A stretch of DNA of 64,000 nt from Zhengitettix transpicula (lineage: Eukaryota > Arthropoda > Insecta > Orthoptera > Tetrigidae): NCBI GenBank assembly GCA_037074705.1, contig CM073593.1:108502238-108566237 (forward strand). Direction: 5' to 3'. Positions 58,280 to 64,000 of the stretch are shown piece after piece. How positions within the stretch are numbered: position 1 is the stretch's first letter; every line of letters begins with the position of its first letter. The notes under the pieces were generated by a model, which did no database searches, had not been told where the DNA came from, and was given only the letters and a program-made list of their open reading frames with translations. A program made the translations under genes and the position numbers.

Positions 58280-58283
<4 letters not shown>
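57481..58283. other. Non-coding stretch
   Basis: A C-run lies near 57760. The 86-residue (57679-57939 minus) and 65-residue (58004-58201 plus) frames are unrecognised. Confidence 0.3.

Positions 58284-58328
<45 letters not shown>
58284..58328. repeat. TA microsatellite
   Basis: A TA run that joins directly to an RP fragment. Confidence 0.95.
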
Positions 58329-58331
<3 letters not shown>

Positions 58332-58437
58332 CCCTCTACCCTTCCACATCCCCCTTTCAAATCCCTTCCTATTCTATTAAAGGGGAGTTGCCCAATGTGG
58401 ATCACCCTCATGTAGCCTGGTACCCTAAAAAAATATG
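58329..58437 (+). mobile_element. RP retroposon, 3' end only
   Basis: From 'cctccctctacccttccaca' to 'gtagcctggtaccct' plus an A-run. Confidence 0.85.
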
Positions 58438-58531
58438 TTTTTGACATGATTTCTAAAGTAATAATATTGATTTATCTTTTAATAAAATATTATACAGATT
58501 CTGTTTGGTTTGTAATAATAATAGTGTATTG

Positions 58532-58615
58532 TAGACGGCCTCATATTACAACCATATGTAGTTACACGCGTGTCAGGGATACTGAATATCATACTTAAGT
58601 CCATGTCATCAGACA
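58532..58615. repeat. Older interspersed repeat, 'B' part, copy 2 (inverted)
   Basis: Reverse complement of 9188-9270, ending in 'agacacgcgt' at the RP junction. Confidence 0.7.
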
Positions 58616-59059
58616 CGCGTTTTTTTAGGGAAACAGGCTGCATGAGGCTAATCCACTTGGTGGCAACGCCCCTTTAATAGCATAGGAAGGGATTTGAAAG
58701 GGGGAATGCGGAAGGGTAGAGGAAGGTAGCCAAGGATCCTACCCGGCAATTCGTCTAAAAGTGATGCTGGGAAAATCCTAGAAAAACCTGCATCAGGTAG
58801 GTCGGGCGTTGGGTACTTGTCCCACGCCCTTCCGATGGTGGGAGAGGGGTTTTTCTGTGGGGTCGCTACATTCCCCTCGCCGTGCCTCGACCGATTTAGG
58901 AGGCAGCTGGCCGACTCTTCCAATGGCAATAGCGGACAACTCTTACTGTATGCCCAAGGTCTGTGACCCTCTCAGAACAGACCTTGGCATGTGGGTAACT
59001 TAGTTCAAAAAACGAGAGAGATGTGAAGGCATCCCCAAAGGTAGCCTCCTCCAGAGCGA
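58616..59059 (-). mobile_element. RP retroposon inside the older repeat
   Basis: T-run, then 'gggaaacaggctgcatgagg', to 'ggtagcctcctccagagcga'. About 40 bp of the 'aactaggg...ttttaagg' segment is lost. Confidence 0.85.
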
Positions 59060-59417
59060 CTAATTATTTATAAAAAATTTGGCGTTATTAAATAAGAATA
59101 AAAGCACCTGTCTGAGAGAGTAAGGCACGGAGAGAATATATTTTTTTTAATCAAATAATTAAATTAAATGTGCCAAAGTAGGGTTGATAGATTTAAAATT
59201 CAATCAAATAATGGTAACTCGTGTATTTGTCTTTGACTTTAGGTGGATTTTCGTAAATTGTAGATGATTCTTTGGAACCAGAGAGGGCGTTAAAAAGAGA
59301 ATTAAATTTCCTCCTATGAGAAATTAGTGTAGGAGCGGCCATTGCGGAGACATCAGGAGTTACTTACTCCTTCATAAGGGTTAATTATTAACAGTACATA
59401 ACAACACTTGAGGTAAA
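59060..59417. repeat. Older interspersed repeat, 'A' part, copy 2 (inverted)
   Basis: Reverse complement of 8165-8420, with about 100 bp extra. Together with 58532-59059 it mirrors the 8.2-9.3 kb block, including RP at the same place and relative orientation. Confidence 0.8.
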
Positions 59418-59439
59418 GTGACCAGGGATCCTCAAGGCG

Positions 59440-59850
59440 CCTTTCAGGACGTTCAGAACAGGATGCAGTATGAAGAACGTGACAGGCCAGTGACGTGACA
59501 GACGAGTGTCTCTGGACAACCTTGGCAGGTAGTGTCGCACTTGACGTGACAGTGCGTGACAGCGGGGCTCTACAACATCTCTGGTCTGTGTGTAGCGTAA
59601 GGAAGCCGCCTTCCGGACACCCCTGGCGTGCGGCTGTATGCAAATGGCGTATTGATCGCAACGCTTGGCAGGGGAGAGCCGATTGTTTCACGAGGAGCTC
59701 CCCCGTTCGAAGTCCGGCGCTCCCGAAAATCCCGGGGACAGGTAGAGGGAGGGGGGGGGGTGGTGGTGGTGGCAGCCCCGGCCAGGACCAGAGTCGCAAC
59801 CCTGCACTGACAATTCTACGCCAACGAGGACCGTGAAAACAAATGCCTCT
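59440..59850. promoter_or_regulatory. CpG-rich patch with an octamer site
   Basis: Contains the POU octamer ATGCAAAT (59638-59645), repeated 'gacgtgacag' words and a poly-G run (59750). Long opposing frames (148 minus, 113 plus) are GC-rich shadows of each other; neither is recognisable. Confidence 0.25.
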
Positions 59851-60042
59851 AAGGACTCGGAAAATATTATAAATACCCCCTGGGAAGTGAAAACTGCAGA
59901 GACGTTCCTAATCTTCAACATCTTCAGTACGTCTCATTCAATCCTGGTAAAACTCGTTTTTTGGTGGGGTTGTTTAGATTAGATTTATTACTTATTCCAT
60001 GGGTCAATGAACTACGATACGTCATAATATGAGATCACACGA

Positions 60043-60444
60043 AAAGGCTACATGAGGGTAATCCTCATGGTGGCAACTCCCCTTTAATAGCATAGGAAGG
60101 GATCTGAAAGGGGGGATGCGGAAGGGTAGAGGAAGGTAGCCAAGGGTTAACTAGGGGCCCCGGGCTATATTTTAAGGTTCCTACCTGGCATTCGCCTAAA
60201 GAAATGCAGGGAAAACCCTTGAAAAACCTGCATCAGGTAGGTCGGGCATTTTGTACTTGTCCCACGCCCTTCCCTGGATGGCGGGAGAAGAGTTTGCTGT
60301 GGGGACGCAGCATTCCCTTCTCCGTGCCTCGACCAGTTTAGGAGGCAGCTGGCCGACTATTCCAATGGGAATAGCGGACAACTCTCACCGTATGCCCAAG
60401 GTCTGTGACCCCGGAAGATACACCTCTCAAAACAAGGCCTCGAC
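60043..60444 (-). mobile_element. RP retroposon, lacking the 5' hairpin region
   Basis: Starts 'aggctacatgagggtaatcc' without an A tail and ends 'caaggcctcgacatgtggg'. Confidence 0.85.
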
Positions 60445-60872
60445 ATGTGGGAAATTAACGTTAAATACACTGATATAACAGTAATTAAAGCAATGATAAC
60501 TATATTCATCTTCAGTTGTCATATCTTTCCCAGGATATCTGCATGTATGTGCGTTAATTATCTCAGATAAAGTCCATAACATCTTTGAGTTACGAGTTAA
60601 ATTTTTTTCGTCCGTCTTGACTTTTTCAATTAACTTTAAAGAGTGTCGAGCATCGGTTCTCCGCGGTACCTCTACGATGCCTTGAAATAACAGTTGTCTT
60701 TAGAGTTTAGCTTTTAAATACTGTCCTCAGGGTTACAACAAACTGGAAAATTATTAACGTTGGTAATACGATGAAGAAATCCAGCGAATAAATACTGAAT
60801 CAGGAAACTGGACGGTTACTTGTTTAAATCTTAAATTGTACAAATTTCTGTACACCGGACCTCGAATTTTCC

Positions 60873-60884
<12 letters not shown>

Positions 60885-60911
<27 letters not shown>
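60885..60911. repeat. AT microsatellite
   Basis: A TA run. Confidence 0.95.
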
Positions 60912-60913
<2 letters not shown>

Positions 60914-60944
60914 AAAATTCCACTGAATTCTTCAAATAGTAGAA

Positions 60945-60975
60945 ATTGTGGCGCCCAACGTGGAGATTACGTTTT
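60945..60975 (+). other. PBS-like sequence, isolated copy
   Basis: TGGCGCCCAACGTGGAG on the plus strand after 'gtagaaattg'. It resembles an LTR end followed by a primer-binding site; no LTR or gag-pol is recognisable. Confidence 0.4.
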
Positions 60976-61473
60976 ATAAATTTAACGGACAGTGGAATAA
61001 ACGAAACATGCTTATGACAACACGGGGCAGTAAAGAAGTAAGGGACTGGTGTCGTCACGCCGGGTACAATTTTTTTTTTCGATTTAATGATAGGCTGAGG
61101 CTGTACTCAGACTTTTGTGTGTCTTTTTAATAACTGCATTTCTTCTATCAGAAGTCTTTGAGATTCCAGTAAAACACAGGATGGTAAAAAATTATAAAAT
61201 TAGATTAAGTCTCCAAGATATATGTTTTTAGAGAAAATATTTTCTTCTTTGACTTGTATTTTTCGCCCCCTGCTACAGAATTGAGCCTTCGTGGAAGAGA
61301 AATCGCGTTCCCTGTGCAAACTCCCTTCTGCTGAAAGCGCCGCAAAATACAGGGTGGTTCAGAAATTGCGACGCCAAACTTTTGCAGGGTGTTTGCTGCA
61401 GTGGGGGGGAAAATTTTATCCTTGGTCCTTTTGAAATGTAGCTGAATTCTCCCAAAGGGGGGAAAATGCGGTA

Positions 61474-61474
61474 G

Positions 61475-61520
<46 letters not shown>

Positions 61521-61590
61521 CCTCTCTCCCTCTCTCTCTTTCTCTCTTCTCTCTCTCGCTCTCTCTGTGTGTGTCTGTGTGTGTGTTTCA
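61474..61590. repeat. CT/GT compound microsatellite
   Basis: (CT)n then (GT)n. The 146-residue minus frame crossing it is an artefact. Confidence 0.95.
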
Positions 61591-62097
61591 TCACCCCCAA
61601 AAACCCTGTGAAGCTGTTGGCAGTGAGGAATGAAGATGCTTCCATTAATACAGAGAGGGTAGATAAAAATTAGTATTTTTTTGTTTACAAATTAAATTTC
61701 TTGAAGAAAATTACAATGACTGTGACTTGAGCGTCGTTTAAAGAAGATAAAAACGGAAACAAATGCCATATAACAATTTTTACATATATTTGTTAGTGTT
61801 TAAAAATCATGGTAAGATTCTATAGATATTAGCCTGAGTTTACGAGGCTGTGGGCCATAATTTGTACTATTTGGAATTTATAAACACCGGTCAAAGACTT
61901 TTGACTAAGCCCCCTCGTTGGGCGCCATATTTAAATAAATATACAGTTAAATTTATAAAAGTAAGCCCCACGTTGGGCGCCATATCGAAAGAAATGTAGA
62001 GTTGAATTTATAAAAGTAAACCCCCACGTTGGGCGCCAAAAATTTGGAAATACCACAATATATAGTTTAAACAAATGATCTCGGAGATGTAAAAAAT

Positions 62098-62182
62098 ATG
62101 GACCGGAGCGGGAATCGAAACCCCAAGAGACCCCCCGCACAAGTGTTGTGTCTCTTTTACAAATTGAGCTACCTCGAGTCAA
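62098..62182 (-). tRNA. tRNA-derived SINE head (minus)
   Basis: Minus strand A-box 'gaggtagctcaattt' and B-box 'ggggtttcgattcccgc', about 50 nt apart. The intervening loop is not a clean anticodon arm. The family is shared with 62232-62322. Confidence 0.5.
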
Positions 62183-62231
62183 GAAGCATACAATGGATAA
62201 GGGAGGCTCGCGCCTGGCTTCGGGGGGTGTC

Positions 62232-62322
62232 AACCCTGGTAGCTCAAAATGGAAAAAAAGAGCAACCACGTAGCGTGTGGAGGTCCCCTGTTCGAGACCC
62301 GGTCTGGGAGAGATTTTCCCGT
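62232..62322 (+). tRNA. tRNA-derived SINE head (plus)
   Basis: A-box 'tggtagctcaaaatgg' and B-box 'ctgttcgagacccgg'. Head-to-head with the minus copy, forming an imperfect inverted pair about 50 bp apart. Confidence 0.5.
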
Positions 62323-63539
62323 CCTTTTCCTGTAATTTAGTCTCTCTTTGGGTGAAACCATTGCGTCTGATCTTTAATTCTTCTTAGTTAAGTTTATAAA
62401 AAATAATCCCCACATTGGGCGCCAAAATTTCTACCCTTTTGGAATTATAATTAAATAAGTTAAATATATTTACTTAAGGTTGACGTTGGGTCTCATAAAT
62501 TGTCCTTTGTTGGTGTCTGGTATTTAGTTAAAGACATAAACGTAAGTCCCATAAATTATTTAGGATTGACATCCGCATGATAAAAATAGTCCACTAAATT
62601 TATGACAGCAATCTCCACGTTGGTGGTCATAATTTCTACCGTGTTAGATTTTCAATGAGTAGTTTAAAGGTATTTAGTTAAGTTGATAAACGTAAGGTTT
62701 CTAAGGGTATAGAATTCGTACTGTTGTAACTGGAAGATATTTAGTTGAATTAAAAAAAGGAACGTAAGTCACGTAAGTTAAATTATTTAGGATACATAAC
62801 TGGAAAACTGCACAGTAAAGATAGTTAAATTTACAGAGGTAATCTCCACGTTGGGCGCCATAATTTCACCAATGTTACAGACACAAATGGACGCTAAAAA
62901 GGTATGTAGTTAAATTTAATAATTAAAAAGTCGAGATGGGTTCAATAATATATACAACTTATCGTTTATAAAAGGAATCTCCACGTTGAGCGCCATAATT
63001 TCTCATATTTTCTACTCAGTTATTGGAAATCAAACAGATATGTTGTTAAATTTATTAATGAGGTTGGGTACAATAATTTGTACAACTTAGAATTTACAAA
63101 AAAATTGTAAAGGTATAAGGTTTAGCTAAATTTATGAACAGTAAGCCCCACGTTGGGCGCCAATAATTGGAATTCATTCGAATTTGGAAATGTAAGTTGA
63201 AATTTATAGTGGGTACTCCATTTTGGAAGCAAATAATTGACTGTAATGACCATTGCGAACCACTGAGCAATTAAAAGTGACCTTATGGAAAATTTCGCAA
63301 TGACCTCATAATCCAGGATTTCCCATCACTAATCCCGCTTCCAATTGTAGCAGTCAATCCCAATGTCGCACACACTCACACACACAAGTTTGCCCATGAC
63401 CCTTTCACTGGGAAATGTTTCAGGGGGTTGTGACAGTTGACCTTTCTGCGGTGACGTGCCTCGGTGGTGACCCTTCCAGGGGTTTGAACTACAAGGATTT
63501 CCTTCTGTGTCGTTTCCATTTTTTTTAAGGGTTTGGCTC

Positions 63540-63880
63540 GTGTTGTTGTGATGACGTCCAGTGTGTGTGTGTGGGGGGGGGGGGGGGTTACAGGACGCTT
63601 TTACCTTAAATGGCCACGGCACGTGCCCTCGCTCTTGACATTGGCCCGGGCTTTGCTTTGCTCCTCAGTGCCCATGCGCGAGAGCCACGCCCTGCCTCCT
63701 GCTCTCTCTCAGAGTTCACGCTCGCAAATACTACGCGGTCCATCCAGGCCCCAAACCCCCGGGTCCGAGGATCGGATCCACATCACACACACACGCAGCC
63801 TGGGGCGTAGAATAGCGCGCAATAAAATAGTTCCGTGTCGCGGGCGAGTCAACTCTTTAATTCTCTGATAAAGCTGAAAT
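63540..63880. promoter_or_regulatory. CpG-rich promoter-like patch near the right edge
   Basis: GC-rich with 'gcccatgcgcgag' (NRF1-like), 'ggcacgtgcc' (E-box palindrome) and a GT/G-run at its left side. Overlapping frames on both strands are unrecognised. Confidence 0.25.
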
Positions 63881-64000
63881 GTCAGGGCCGTCGATGGTCT
63901 CCTCTTCCCACTAAAATAACAGGTCACAGCAGTTTATGACGTATATTTTGTGAACTGGCAACCATGTGCTGGATCACATTTCAACTACTACGACGACAGG

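Larger units (their letters stand above)
61905..63180 (-). repeat. Degenerate array of PBS-bearing units
   Basis: 'ccacgttgggcgcca' or close variants occur at about 61916, 61970, 62027, 62410, 62616, 62845, 62971 and 63149, usually after 'aaatttataaaagtaa' and before 'taatttct'. Spacing is ~55 bp at first and 120-380 bp later. The minus strand reads TGGCGCCCAACGTGG. Confidence 0.6.

Noticed and set aside
59353..59836. 148-residue minus and 113-residue plus ORFs
   Set aside because: Mutual shadows in GC-rich DNA containing a poly-G run; no family recognised.
61350..61375. 'cagggtggttcag', like a transposon end
   Set aside because: No matching inverted end or coding trace was found nearby.

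Overview
This window looks like nuclear DNA from an invertebrate animal, most likely an arthropod. That is inference. The base composition is AT-rich with short CpG-rich patches, microsatellites and satellites are abundant, and the mobile elements are eukaryotic. There is no operon structure, no long open frame and no recognisable intact host gene. I see no rRNA and no canonical tRNA gene. The window reads as intergenic or intronic DNA dominated by repeats.

The main repeat is an A-tailed retroposon, called RP here, with about 21 copies on both strands. All copies share a 3' end ending in 'gtagcctgttaccct' plus an A-run. The 5' ends are variably truncated. The fullest copies are about 500-560 bp and begin with short perfect hairpins. 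Several copies have visible target-site duplications. The second theme is Penelope-like retroelement (PLE) debris: at least six short remnants of a GIY-YIG endonuclease domain (C-x-x-C-Y-I-G-R/Q-T-K) at 10.7, 13.2, 28.1, 30.9, 39.9 and 50.3 kb. The third theme is a dispersed structured motif, CTGAWGA + stem-loop + GAAACG, with more than 20 copies. Its stem shows compensatory base changes and it resembles a hammerhead ribozyme core. It sits inside small foldback or terminal-inverted-repeat elements.

Layout. 0-1.1 kb: ~135-bp satellite. 3.0-3.9 kb: TIR element, then a CpG-rich promoter-like patch. 6.5-7.4 kb: alternating ~160-bp satellite. 8.2-9.3 kb: an older repeat carrying RP, duplicated inverted at 58.5-59.4 kb. 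10.7-11.6 kb: PLE scrap and 104-bp satellite. 12.6-13.2 kb: dead mariner. 13.6-13.9 kb: CpG-rich patch with a perfect RFX X-box. 20.3-20.9 kb: 153-bp satellite with a TGACGTCA in each unit. 25.25-28.1 kb: block bounded by ~350-bp inverted repeats. 29.6-30.8 kb: nested foldback with two MITE copies. 30.9 kb: best PLE endonuclease remnant. 33-37 kb: RP insertions and a palindromic motif element. 40.6-41.0 kb and 61.9-63.2 kb: arrays of a Ty3/gypsy-like primer-binding-site sequence; the second also holds two head-to-head tRNA-derived SINEs. The rest is AT-rich unique DNA, microsatellites and a few low-confidence coding or regulatory candidates.

No gene network can be described. What connects the parts is retroelement biology: PLE remnants, PLE-associated-looking ribozyme-like motifs and a non-autonomous retroposon.
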